From Liberiplasma sp046541015 (GTDB taxonomy: Bacteria; Bacillota_I; Bacilli_A; Izemoplasmatales; Izemoplasmataceae), in NCBI GenBank assembly GCA_046541015.1, contig JBKHEA010000002.1:115091-179090 (forward strand): DNA of 64,000 nt. Direction: 5' to 3'. This document shows, piece after piece, positions 45,628 to 53,689 of this stretch (the first letter of the stretch is position 1; each line of letters starts with the position of its first letter). The notes beneath the pieces are model-generated. The model made no database searches and had not been told where the DNA came from. It saw nothing but the letters and a program-made list of their open reading frames with translations. Made by a program: the position numbers and the translations under genes.

Positions 45628-46860
45628 ATGGATATAATACAAAAAAGTAGTCCTCATTTAAGAAGAGTTAAAGCAAACGTTGTCCGCATGATGCGTGATG
45701 TAGCTATTGCCTTAATGCCATTAGTCATATTTGCGATAATTAAGTATGGGCTAAGCGCGGTGTATATTTTAACTGCTGCAGTGCTATCAATGGCATTAAC
45801 TGAATATGTTTTTTATCAATTTCAAGATTTTAAAGCGCGTCGATATAACGATTCACAGTATCATCAAAAGTTGGCTAAATTAGAAGAGACTAAAAATGCA
45901 AATAAGAAAAGCATGGATGATACCGATTATAAGACTTATTTAGCGAGTTATAAAGAAGAAAAGAAAGCGTTAAAAAATGAACTAAAAACCTATGCAGCTT
46001 CACGACCTACCGAAGAAAACATGTCGTTTAGATTGCGTAATAAAAGTTTTACACTGTATAACTTTACCGTTATTGTTAGTGGATTAATTTATGGATTAAC
46101 CATTCCTGATGGTACCAATATCACCGTGGTGGTTATTGGTGGGATTGTTGGGGTGTTCTTAGCTAAACTTATCTTTGGTGGTATGGGGCAAAACATCTTT
46201 AATATTGCGGCATTTGCTCGTTTGTTTATCGCACTCAGTTTTGGGGGTGCTGTAGCAGTATCGCAATATATAGATGCTGATGCAGGCGCAACCGCGCTTG
46301 GTATGCTCACAAGTACACCATTTGAAGATATTACCGGAACTTATTCTATGTGGGCACTCTTTTCAGGGATTGGATTGCCTGGTGCTTTAGGTGAAACCAG
46401 TGCATTACTTATTCTTGTTGGCTTTGCTTATATGTTATATAGAAAAAGCTTTGATGTGTTCATTCCAATTTCATATGTCTTAACGGTATTTGTTTTAAGT
46501 TTATTTGTGATGATTACTCAAGATTTAGGATTCTATTACCCATTAACTCACGTTATTGGTGGGGGCTTATTATTTGGGGCAGTCTTTATGGCTACAGACC
46601 CTATTACGTCTCCAACCACAAGACCAGGTAGAATTTATTTTGGTTTTGGCCTAGGGTTATTGACATTCCTCATCCGATTATTTGGAAGTTATCCTGAAGG
46701 CGTTGCTTTTAGTATATTAATTATGAATATCTTTGTTCATACTATCGATTATCCGAGATGGTCGCATAGTCGTTTCAATTTAAGACGAGTACTTATCTTT
46801 AGTGCAGTAGTCATTGTAAGTATTATTAGTGTGATTGTAGGTGCTAATTATGTTGGCTAA
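45628..46860 (+). CDS. rnfD: Rnf complex subunit D, with an extra charged insertion
   Basis: RnfD is an integral membrane subunit carrying covalent FMN. The 410-aa protein is longer than the usual 310-350 because of a highly charged segment of about 75 residues (about 66-140) between the second and third membrane helices. The FMN-attachment threonine is likely in ATDPITSPTTRPG near residue 325. Eight to ten membrane segments are visible. It ends 11 bases inside rnfG. Confidence 0.93.
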   Translation: MDIIQKSSPHLRRVKANVVRMMRDVAIALMPLVIFAIIKYGLSAVYILTAAVLSMALTEYVFYQFQDFKARRYNDSQYHQKLAKLEETKNANKKSMDDTDYKTYLASYKEEKKALKNELKTYAASRPTEENMSFRLRNKSFTLYNFTVIVSGLIYGLTIPDGTNITVVVIGGIVGVFLAKLIFGGMGQNIFNIAAFARLFIALSFGGAVAVSQYIDADAGATALGMLTSTPFEDITGTYSMWALFSGIGLPGALGETSALLILVGFAYMLYRKSFDVFIPISYVLTVFVLSLFVMITQDLGFYYPLTHVIGGGLLFGAVFMATDPITSPTTRPGRIYFGFGLGLLTFLIRLFGSYPEGVAFSILIMNIFVHTIDYPRWSHSRFNLRRVLIFSAVVIVSIISVIVGANYVG

Positions 46861-48145
46861 ATTAAAAATAGCGTTAACGCTATTAGTCATTGGTTCGATC
46901 AGTGGGATTTTAATATGGGGAACCAATGCCTTAACAGAAGAGCGTATTGAACTAAATAGAGAAGCTAAACGTTTTGAAGTCTATGCAGAAATGTTTGATG
47001 GTGTGGATTTAACAAAGGTTGAAACAGAAACCATTGAAAATAGTTTAGTTGAAGAAAAACTCACCATGTATGATAACAGCGGTACCTTACTTGGGTATGC
47101 TTTTAGAGGGTCAGCTAATAATGCTTTAGGATATGTTAATGTTGTTGTAGGGATTGATGCTGATGGTACCATTGTTGATGTTGTCATTACTGAAACAGAC
47201 AATACCCCAACTTATGTATCAGGGTTAGAAAGTAATTATCTTGACAATTTAAATAATCAATCGATTAGCGAACTTAGCTTTGATTCATCTACTGGGGCAA
47301 CGATAACTTATAACTCAGTTAAAGCTATCGTTGAAGCTTCAGTTATTTTAGTTGCAGGTGACCCAATCTTAGAAAGTTACCAAACATTATTTGAAGAGGC
47401 TAATCGCTATGAATCAAATTTTGAATTCTTAACAGGAACCATTAACGAAGAAATAACCATTTATGATGAAAATGATAATGTTTTAGGGTATGTATATCAA
47501 GGTAATGTTACCGTTGATGATAGTACCTACCAAGTTGCTTTTGCAGTTGATAGTGACTTAACATTCTTTTGAGCTACTAGTTTAGATGATGAAATACCTT
47601 CTACCTTAAGTGATGCTTTAGATAGTTTTGATGCCTATGTTGGTGAAGAGATTTCAACGATTTCTTTAGATATCTCTGGAGATTTAAAAGATGATCTTGA
47701 ACTGCTTGCAACCCATGCATTCATGCGTGCTGATGAAGATGAAGCTACTAGAGAGTTAAGACAATATTTCATTGAAGCAGCGCGAATTGGAGATACTGAA
47801 ACTATTACGGATGATGTTTTAGTAGAAGCACAACCTGTTTATGATAGTGAAGATGATTTAATTGGGTATATCTATTTAGGTGTCGAAAATGGTTATAATC
47901 CAGACGTTACGTTAGAAGTTGCAGTTTATCTAGATGGTACGGTTTCATCTGCAGTGGTTCTTAGCCATGATGAAACGCCTGGAACTTCTGATCCAGGGTT
48001 TGATGCTATCAGTGAATTTATCGGAAAAACCGATTTAAGTGAAGTTAGTAGTGATGTTTATGCGGGTGCTACTTATACAGGAGATGCTGTAAGAGCTATT
48101 ATTAGTGCAGCTCAAAATCATGTCTTAGAAAGAGAGGGTGCTTAG
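46850..48145 (+). CDS. rnfG: Rnf complex subunit G, expanded, with an in-frame UGA at codon 241
   Basis: RnfG is an extracytoplasmic FMN-carrying subunit. The frame runs from ATG 46850 (behind TAGGTG) to TAG-free end TAG/TAA context at 48145, 431 codons, but codon 241 (47570-47572) is TGA. Residues 7-25 form the membrane anchor. The first FMN-binding domain ends with STGAT at 147-151, the flavin threonine being T151. A second, degenerate domain spans the UGA and a third has AGAT with T408. Normal RnfG is about 200 aa with one domain. Termination at UGA would give a 240-aa protein that still has a complete first domain. The part after UGA has no export signal of its own. Sequencing error, nonsense mutation or readthrough are all possible. 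Confidence 0.8.
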
Positions 48146-48146
48146 G

Positions 48147-48914
48147 ATGACTGAAAAACAAATGGCGAAAAAGCTCAAAAAAGATACAGGCCGTTTAGCT
48201 AACTTAACAAAGGGCTTTATCAAAGAAAATCCAATCTTTGTATTCTTACTTGGTATGTGTCCTTCATTAGCTGTTACAAGTACCTTTGAAACCAGTTTAG
48301 GCATGGGACTACTCGTTATCTTTGTTTTAGTTAGTAGTAACGTTGTTGTTTCACTAGTTAGAAAACTTATTCCTGCAGAAATTAAAATACCAGCTTATAT
48401 TGTAATTATATCTACGTTTGTTACTATGGTTGGTATGTTAACTGAAGCCTTTGCACCAGCTTTATTTGAATCTTTAGGGATTTTTATCCCATTAATTGTT
48501 GTAAACTGTTTGATTTTAGGACGTGCTGAAAGTTATGCATCTAAAAATGGCGTTTTAGATAGCGCTATTGATGGACTTGGTATGGCTTTAGGATTTACGT
48601 TTGCGCTTATGCTCATCGGATTTACACGTGAATTTTTAGCAACTGGTGCTATTGCTTATGGAGTATATTTACCACTAGCCGTTGAAGGTAGTATTGTTAA
48701 CTTAGATACGTATTTCTTAAAAATGGCTGTATTTTCAGGTCCAGCTGGTGGGTTTATTGTAATAGGTGTGCTCTTAGCAATCTTTAATGGCATTGGACTT
48801 CATAAAAAAGCCAAAGCTGATTTAAGTCGCAAGCGTTTAATTGAAGAGAAAAAACGTATTGCGTTAGAAAAAAAGCGTCAAAAAGCTTTAGAAAGCGCGG
48901 GTGAGCAAGCATGA
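48147..48914 (+). CDS. rnfE: Rnf complex subunit E
   Basis: RnfE is a membrane subunit that, with RnfA, holds the intramembrane iron-sulfur centre. The 255-aa protein has six membrane segments and the conserved NPIFVFLLGMCPSLAVT and IPLIVVNCLILGRAE motifs with their cysteines. A charged C-terminal tail of about 35 residues is longer than usual. The ATG at 48147 directly follows the rnfG stop; an in-frame GTG at 48138 is less likely. It overlaps rnfA by 4 bases. Confidence 0.94.
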   Translation: MTEKQMAKKLKKDTGRLANLTKGFIKENPIFVFLLGMCPSLAVTSTFETSLGMGLLVIFVLVSSNVVVSLVRKLIPAEIKIPAYIVIISTFVTMVGMLTEAFAPALFESLGIFIPLIVVNCLILGRAESYASKNGVLDSAIDGLGMALGFTFALMLIGFTREFLATGAIAYGVYLPLAVEGSIVNLDTYFLKMAVFSGPAGGFIVIGVLLAIFNGIGLHKKAKADLSRKRLIEEKKRIALEKKRQKALESAGEQA

Positions 48915-49516
48915 GTTGGACAGTATTTTTCGTAGCAATATTTTCATCAATGCTTATTAATAATGTTATTTTATTAAGATTTTTAGGGGTTTGTCCGTTT
49001 TTAGGAGTTAGTAAGAAATCTGATTCAGCACTAGGTATGAGTATTGCGGTCATGTTTGTTATGGTAATTGCAAGTATGGTTACTTATCTACTTTATTATT
49101 TAGTACTTGTACCACTAAATATTGAATACATTCAAACCATTGCATTCATTTTAATTATTGCCTCACTCGTACAACTTGTTGAAATGTTTATCAAAAAAGC
49201 GAGTAAAAAATTATACAAAGCTTTAGGGATTTATTTACCGCTTATTACCACAAACTGTGCAATATTAGGGGTTGCTGTATCAAATATTAGTGATGATTTT
49301 GCGAGTCAATATGGGTTTGGCCAAGGTTTCTTAGTAGCAAGTGTCACTGCCTTAGGGACTGCCTTAGGATTTGGACTCATTATTTTTGCCTTCTCAGCCA
49401 TTAGAGAACGTCTCGATGCTGCAGATATACCAGAAAACTGGAAAGGGGTTCCTGTTGCTTTAGTCACTGCAGGAATTATGGCTATTGCCTTCCTTGGATT
49501 AGCTGGGATTGTGTAA
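48911..49516 (+). CDS. rnfA: Rnf complex subunit A
   Basis: RnfA pairs with RnfE as an inverted-topology membrane subunit. The 201-aa protein is the normal length and has NNVILLRFLGVCPFLGVSKK and LPLITTNCAILGVA, each with the cysteine that ligates the shared cluster. It overlaps rnfE by 4 bases and is followed three bases later by the 57-aa gene. Confidence 0.95.
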   Translation: MSWTVFFVAIFSSMLINNVILLRFLGVCPFLGVSKKSDSALGMSIAVMFVMVIASMVTYLLYYLVLVPLNIEYIQTIAFILIIASLVQLVEMFIKKASKKLYKALGIYLPLITTNCAILGVAVSNISDDFASQYGFGQGFLVASVTALGTALGFGLIIFAFSAIRERLDAADIPENWKGVPVALVTAGIMAIAFLGLAGIV

Positions 49517-49519
49517 TCT

Positions 49520-49693
49520 ATGTGGTTAGGATTTTTATTCGTTGCTGGAATTATTGGCCTATACATTTTAAGTTATAGTTTAAATAAAAAAACACCAGCA
49601 CCGATTGATTTAAAAAACATTGATGCCGTAAAATGCGGCGCATGCAATAATTTTGCATGTACAATCAAACAACATTATGAGGAGGAAAAATAA
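49520..49693 (+). CDS. 57-aa membrane-anchored Cys-motif protein, RnfB-like
   Basis: This gene runs from ATG 49520 to TAA 49691-49693, three bases after rnfA, and overlaps rnfB by one base (TAATG). The protein has one N-terminal membrane helix (residues about 2-20), a linker, and KCGACNNFACT, whose C-x2-C-x4-C spacing equals that of RnfB's CGACGFPGC. It lacks the fourth cysteine that completes the cluster site in RnfB. It looks like a reduced paralogue of the RnfB N-terminus and may share or supply a cluster with it. I know no characterised homologue. Confidence 0.75.
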   Translation: MWLGFLFVAGIIGLYILSYSLNKKTPAPIDLKNIDAVKCGACNNFACTIKQHYEEEK

Positions 49694-49998
49694 TGGCAGC
49701 ATTTTTAACACTTGGCATTTTAGGTGCGCTTTTAGGGTTAGGATTAGCGTTTGCTTCAGATTATTTAAAAGTAGAAGCTGATCCACGATTAAAAGATGTT
49801 AAAGAGTTACTACCCGGTTATGATTGTGGTGCGTGTGGATTTCCTGGATGTGCAGCATTCGCAGAAGGTATCATTGAAGGAGAAGTCGATCACTTATCTC
49901 AATGTAAACCAGGAAAAGATACCCATTATAATGCAATACTTGCTTATTTAAAAGATCATCCTAATAAAGATGGATCAAAAATAACGGTTAAAAAATAA
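49693..49998 (+). CDS. rnfB: Truncated Rnf complex subunit B lacking the ferredoxin domains
   Basis: RnfB normally receives electrons from reduced ferredoxin. This protein has only 101 aa against about 190-330. It keeps the N-terminal membrane helix (residues 4-22) and the Fe-S domain with CGACGFPGC and a later cysteine in LSQCKPG, but has none of the C-terminal CxxCxxCxxxCP ferredoxin repeats. A GAGGAGG site precedes it. It ends in a normal lysine-rich tail and TAA, followed by a terminator, and no ferredoxin frame follows in any phase. The shortening therefore looks genuine. Confidence 0.88.
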   Translation: MAAFLTLGILGALLGLGLAFASDYLKVEADPRLKDVKELLPGYDCGACGFPGCAAFAEGIIEGEVDHLSQCKPGKDTHYNAILAYLKDHPNKDGSKITVKK

Positions 49999-50001
49999 CG
50001 T

Positions 50002-50032
50002 AAAATCCCTTGTTTTAGACGAGGGATTTTTT
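50002..50032 (+). terminator. Terminator after rnfB
   Basis: AAAATCCCT pairs with AGGGATTTT across a loop of about 11 bases, with TTTTTT. It closes the pgcA-rnf operon. Confidence 0.88.
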
Positions 50033-50042
50033 ATTTATAACG

Positions 50043-50057
50043 ATGTAAGCGTTATCA
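50043..50057 (+). promoter_or_regulatory. Candidate cre (CcpA) site upstream of ppdK
   Basis: ATGTAAGCGTTATCA matches all 15 positions of WTGNAANCGNWNNCW. It lies about 43 bases upstream of the -35 box, a position compatible with CcpA activation or repression. Confidence 0.6.
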
Positions 50058-50099
50058 AATTTAAGGCGCTATTTATAGCCAATTTAAAGCCCTTTTCAG

Positions 50100-50128
50100 T
50101 TGAACTTTAACTTTATAAATGATATAAT
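50100..50128 (+). promoter_or_regulatory. Predicted promoter of ppdK
   Basis: TTGAAC (50100-50105) and TATAAT (50123-50128) with a 17-base spacer. Confidence 0.7.
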
Positions 50129-50179
50129 ACTTTCGTGTTTAAAACATCGTAAAAAATCATATTATGAAAGGTGAATATT

Positions 50180-52792
50180 ATGAAAAGAATTTACATGTTT
50201 GGTGAAGGTCGCGCTGATCAAAAAGAACTCTTAGGAGGAAAAGGTGCGAACTTATCAGAGATGAAAAGACTCGGTGTACCTGTACCAGCTGGATTTACAG
50301 TTACAACCGAAATGTGTACTGCTTACTATGAAAATGGTGGTAAAAACTCACAAGAATTACTCGATGATATCAAAACCTATGTTAAACAATTAGAAGAAGA
50401 AACTGGTAAAGTATTTGGAGGATCAGAAGATCCATTATTAGTATCTGTTCGTTCAGGGGCTAAATTCTCTATGCCAGGAATGATGGATACCATTCTTAAC
50501 TTAGGAATGAATGACGCAGTTATTGAAGGGTTTATTAAAAAAACTAATAACCCACGTTTTGTTTACGACTTATACAGACGTTTAATCCAAATGTTTGCAG
50601 AAGTTGTACTTGAAGTTGATGCAGATTTATTTGAAGATGTATTAACTGAAGCAAAAGAATCTAAAGGTGTTGAACTAGATACACAATTAGAAGCAGATGA
50701 TTGGAAAAACATTAGTGAAAAATTCTTAGCAATCTTTGAAAAAGAAGTTGGAAAACCATTCCCACAAGACCCAATGGAACAACTATACATGGCAATTGAT
50801 GCTGTCTTTAGAAGTTGGGATACACCACGTGCTAGAATTTACCGTAATCATAATAAAATTCCTCATGACTTAGGAACCGCTGTCAACGTACAAGAAATGG
50901 TTTACGGAAATACTGGTGATAATTCTGGAACTGGGGTTTTATTTACTCGTAACCCTAAAACAGGAGAAAAACATATCTTTGGTGAGTTCTTATTTAACGC
51001 ACAAGGTGAAGACATTGTTGCTGGAATTAGAACACCACTTGATTTAGACGAACTTGATAAACGTCGTCCAGAAATTTATAAAGAGTTAGTAGACATCTTA
51101 GATAATTTAGAAGCACATTATAAAGAAATGCAAGATGTTGAGTTCACTATTGAAGAAGGTAAACTCCATATCTTACAAACACGTACAGGAAAACGTACAG
51201 CTGCTGCAGCTGTAAGAATTGCTGTTGACTTAGTTAAAGAAGGACTCATCTCTAAAGAAGAAGCAATCCTTAGAATTGATGTTCCTGCGATTGACCAATT
51301 ATTACATCCTGTTTTTGAAGAAAAAGCAGTTGCTAAAGCAACGCCAATTGCCAAAGGTTTAGCGGCATCACCAGGTGCTGCAACCGGACGTATTATCTTC
51401 TCAAGTGAAAAAGCAGTTGAACTTAAAGAACAATTTGGAAAAGTATTATTATTTAGAAAAGAAACTAGCCCTGAAGATATCGAAGGCATGATTGTTGCTG
51501 AAGGATTTGTTACTCAACTTGGTGGTATGACTTCGCATGCAGCGGTTGTTGCTCGCGGTATGGGTAAATGTTGTGTTAGTGGCGTTGGTGCATTAAGCAT
51601 CAATGAAGCTGAAGGGACAATGACCATCAATGGTATTAAATACAGTGAAGGTGATTACTTCAGTATTGATGGAACTACAGGTTTAATCTATCCAGGTAAA
51701 ATTGATACTGTATTACCTGAATTCAGTCCTGAGTTTGAACAAATCTTAGAATGGTCAAAATCTATTAAACGTTTAGGTGTTAAAGCAAATGCTGATAACG
51801 AACGCGATTCATTAACTGCCATCAAATTTGGTGCAGAAGGTATTGGATTAACTCGTACAGAACACATGTTCTTTGATGATGAAAGAATCACAAATGTTCG
51901 TGAAATGATTATTGCTGAAACAAAAGAAGAACGCGAAATTGCTTTAGATAAAATTTTACCGCATCAGTTAAAAGACTTTAAAGAAATCTTTAAAGTTATG
52001 GATGGTAAAAGTGTAACCATTCGTCTATTAGACCCACCTTTACATGAATTCTTACCACAAGAAGACGAAGTTAAAGAAGTTGCTAAAAAATTAAATGTAT
52101 CAGAAGAACGTTTAAATCGTGCACTTGAAACCCTTCATGAGTTTAACCCAATGCTTGGTCACCGTGGATGTCGTTTAGCCGTTACTTTCCCTGAAATTAC
52201 TGTTATGCAAGTTAAAGCAATTATTATGGCAGCGATAGACATGGCAAAACAAGGCGTACAAGTTAAACCTGAAATCATGATTCCACTTATTTCTACTGTA
52301 GAAGAGTTTACATATCTTAAAAAATATGTTGTAGAAACAGCAGATGCTTTAATCAGTGAATCAGGTGTTGACGTTAAATATTTAGTTGGTACTATGATTG
52401 AAACCCCACGCGCAACACTTGTTGCAGCTGAGGTAGCAAAAGAAGCTGATTTCTTCAGCTACGGAACCAATGACTTAACTCAAATGACCTTTGGATTTAG
52501 TCGTGATGATGCAGGAAAATTCTTACGTGAATACGAAGAATTAAAAATCTTTGAACACGATGTTTTCCAATCAATCGATCAAAAAGGTGTTGGACAACTC
52601 GTTGAACTTGCTACAAAAAACGGAAGAGCTGCCAATGAAAACTTAGTATTAGGTATTTGTGGAGAACACGGTGGAGACCCAGTTAGTGTTGAGTTCTTCC
52701 ATAGAGCTGGACTCAATTATGTATCATGTTCACCATTCCGTATTCCATTAGCAATTATTGCGGCTGCACAAGCACAATTAAAATATAACTAA
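50180..52792 (+). CDS. ppdK: Pyruvate, phosphate dikinase
   Basis: The enzyme interconverts pyruvate, ATP and phosphate with PEP, AMP and PPi. The 870-aa protein has the ATP-grasp N-domain (GGKGANLSEM), the phosphohistidine H453 in GGMTSHAAVVARGMG, and the C-terminal barrel with catalytic C827 in GICGEHGGDP. Pyruvate from the citramalate branch or glycolysis could be raised to PEP, or PEP used to make ATP with pyrophosphate. The ATG at 50180 follows AAAGGTG. It has its own promoter, a cre site and a terminator. Confidence 0.97.
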   Translation: MKRIYMFGEGRADQKELLGGKGANLSEMKRLGVPVPAGFTVTTEMCTAYYENGGKNSQELLDDIKTYVKQLEEETGKVFGGSEDPLLVSVRSGAKFSMPGMMDTILNLGMNDAVIEGFIKKTNNPRFVYDLYRRLIQMFAEVVLEVDADLFEDVLTEAKESKGVELDTQLEADDWKNISEKFLAIFEKEVGKPFPQDPMEQLYMAIDAVFRSWDTPRARIYRNHNKIPHDLGTAVNVQEMVYGNTGDNSGTGVLFTRNPKTGEKHIFGEFLFNAQGEDIVAGIRTPLDLDELDKRRPEIYKELVDILDNLEAHYKEMQDVEFTIEEGKLHILQTRTGKRTAAAAVRIAVDLVKEGLISKEEAILRIDVPAIDQLLHPVFEEKAVAKATPIAKGLAASPGAATGRIIFSSEKAVELKEQFGKVLLFRKETSPEDIEGMIVAEGFVTQLGGMTSHAAVVARGMGKCCVSGVGALSINEAEGTMTINGIKYSEGDYFSIDGTTGLIYPGKIDTVLPEFSPEFEQILEWSKSIKRLGVKANADNERDSLTAIKFGAEGIGLTRTEHMFFDDERITNVREMIIAETKEEREIALDKILPHQLKDFKEIFKVMDGKSVTIRLLDPPLHEFLPQEDEVKEVAKKLNVSEERLNRALETLHEFNPMLGHRGCRLAVTFPEITVMQVKAIIMAAIDMAKQGVQVKPEIMIPLISTVEEFTYLKKYVVETADALISESGVDVKYLVGTMIETPRATLVAAEVAKEADFFSYGTNDLTQMTFGFSRDDAGKFLREYEELKIFEHDVFQSIDQKGVGQLVELATKNGRAANENLVLGICGEHGGDPVSVEFFHRAGLNYVSCSPFRIPLAIIAAAQAQLKYN

Positions 52793-52803
52793 TTAAATTC
52801 CTT

Positions 52804-52831
52804 AAAAGCACTACTTCGGTAGTGCTTTTTT
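52804..52831 (+). terminator. Terminator after ppdK
   Basis: AAAAGCACTAC pairs with GTAGTGCTTTT around a UUCG tetraloop, followed by T. Confidence 0.95.
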
Positions 52832-52856
52832 ATGTATAATAAAGATAGGTGATATG

Positions 52857-53513
52857 ATGAGTTTATGGAAAGAACAACTAAATGAAACCATTGAAACGAC
52901 ATGGTTTAAAGCAATGTTAAAACAACTTAATGTTTTAAATCAGTCAAAAGTAATCTATCCTAAAAAAGAAGATTGGTTTAAAGCGTTAAGTCTAACGCCT
53001 TTTGAACGAGTAAAAATTGTCATTATTGGTCAAGATCCTTATCATCAAGAAAATCAAGCCATGGGCTTAGCTTTTAGTGTAAAAAAAGGTATTACCATTC
53101 CGCCATCACTTAGAAATATTTATAAAGAACTTGCTTCTGATTTAGGGATTACACCACCTAATCATGGTGACTTAACCGCTTGGGCTAAAGAAGGTGTGTT
53201 GCTTATTAACACAACTTTAACCGTAGAACAAAGTCGACCCCTTAGCCATGTCAATTTAGGTTGGGAGAGATTTACAGATGCTATTATATTAGCCCTTAAT
53301 CAAAAGCAAACACCAGTTGTTTACTTACTTTGGGGCAAGCATGCTCAATCCAAATCCAAGCTCATTAGCAACAAACATTTAGTTTTAAAAGCACCTCATC
53401 CATCCCCTTTATCGGCACATAGAGGTTTTTTTGGTTGTAGACATTTTTCTAAAGCAAATGCCTTTTTAATTGATAAAGGTATTGAACCCGTAAATTTTAA
53501 TCTTACTGCTTGA
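52857..53513 (+). CDS. ung: Uracil-DNA glycosylase
   Basis: Ung removes uracil from DNA. The 218-aa protein has the water-activating motif GQDPYHQ (Asp at residue 60), the uracil pocket AMGLAFS, and HPSPLSAHRGFFGC near the C-terminus. Two adjacent ATGs exist; 52857 has better spacing from AGGTG. A TATAAT-like box directly follows the ppdK terminator. Confidence 0.97.
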   Translation: MSLWKEQLNETIETTWFKAMLKQLNVLNQSKVIYPKKEDWFKALSLTPFERVKIVIIGQDPYHQENQAMGLAFSVKKGITIPPSLRNIYKELASDLGITPPNHGDLTAWAKEGVLLINTTLTVEQSRPLSHVNLGWERFTDAIILALNQKQTPVVYLLWGKHAQSKSKLISNKHLVLKAPHPSPLSAHRGFFGCRHFSKANAFLIDKGIEPVNFNLTA

Positions 53514-53537
53514 TTAAGTTATAGAAACTGTTACAAT
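53510..53537 (+). promoter_or_regulatory. Predicted promoter of the folT riboswitch transcript
   Basis: TTGATT (53510-53515) and TACAAT (53532-53537) are separated by 16 bases, overlapping the end of ung and placing the start just before the aptamer. Confidence 0.55.
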
Positions 53538-53545
53538 ATTTATAT

Positions 53546-53636
53546 CAGAGTGGCTATTTTGCGTTAAGTGTTATACCATGGGATGTTGGGTATAAACGAA
53601 CACAACTTGTGGCGGTAAAATAGCGCGTCCGCTGAA
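53546..53636 (+). promoter_or_regulatory. Tetrahydrofolate (THF) riboswitch
   Basis: The conserved blocks of the folE-motif/THF aptamer are present in order: AGAGTGG, TTTGCGTTAAGTG, GGGATGTTGG, CGAACACAAC, GTGGCGGTAAAATAGCGCG and TCCGCT. CTATTTTGCG pairs with CGCTATTTT-type sequence from the 3' side. It sits before a folate transporter gene, as expected. Folate binding would favour the downstream hairpin and shut off folT. Confidence 0.88.
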
Positions 53637-53662
53637 ACACCTTGAAAAAGAATGTTTTTGTG

Positions 53663-53688
53663 GACCTCTTAAAATAGGAGGTTTTTTT
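53663..53688 (+). terminator. Expression-platform hairpin of the THF riboswitch
   Basis: ACCTC pairs with GAGGT, followed by T7. The 3' arm contains GGAGG, the only ribosome site of folT, so the same hairpin can stop transcription and hide the ribosome site. Confidence 0.75.
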
Positions 53689-53689
53689 C

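Noticed and set aside
47570..47572. UGA read as tryptophan throughout (mycoplasma genetic code)
   Set aside because: prfB encodes RF2 with the SPF motif, tryptophan is encoded by TGG throughout, and many genes end in TGA at ATGA overlaps with the next start. Only one conserved frame contains an internal TGA.
47570..47620. Selenocysteine insertion at the rnfG UGA
   Set aside because: The bases just after the UGA give only a weak CTA/TAG pairing, not a bacterial SECIS stem-loop, and no selenoprotein genes lie in the window. Left open only as a low-probability option.
47723..48145. A separate gene downstream of the rnfG UGA
   Set aside because: It is in the same frame as rnfG, starts in the middle of a domain, has no ribosome site and no export signal. 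It is the distal part of rnfG.
51118..51489. 123-codon open frame on the minus strand
   Set aside because: It lies entirely inside the conserved ppdK gene, has no ribosome site and resembles no family. The same reasoning removes other antisense frames, such as those at 11783-12070 and 49306-49566.
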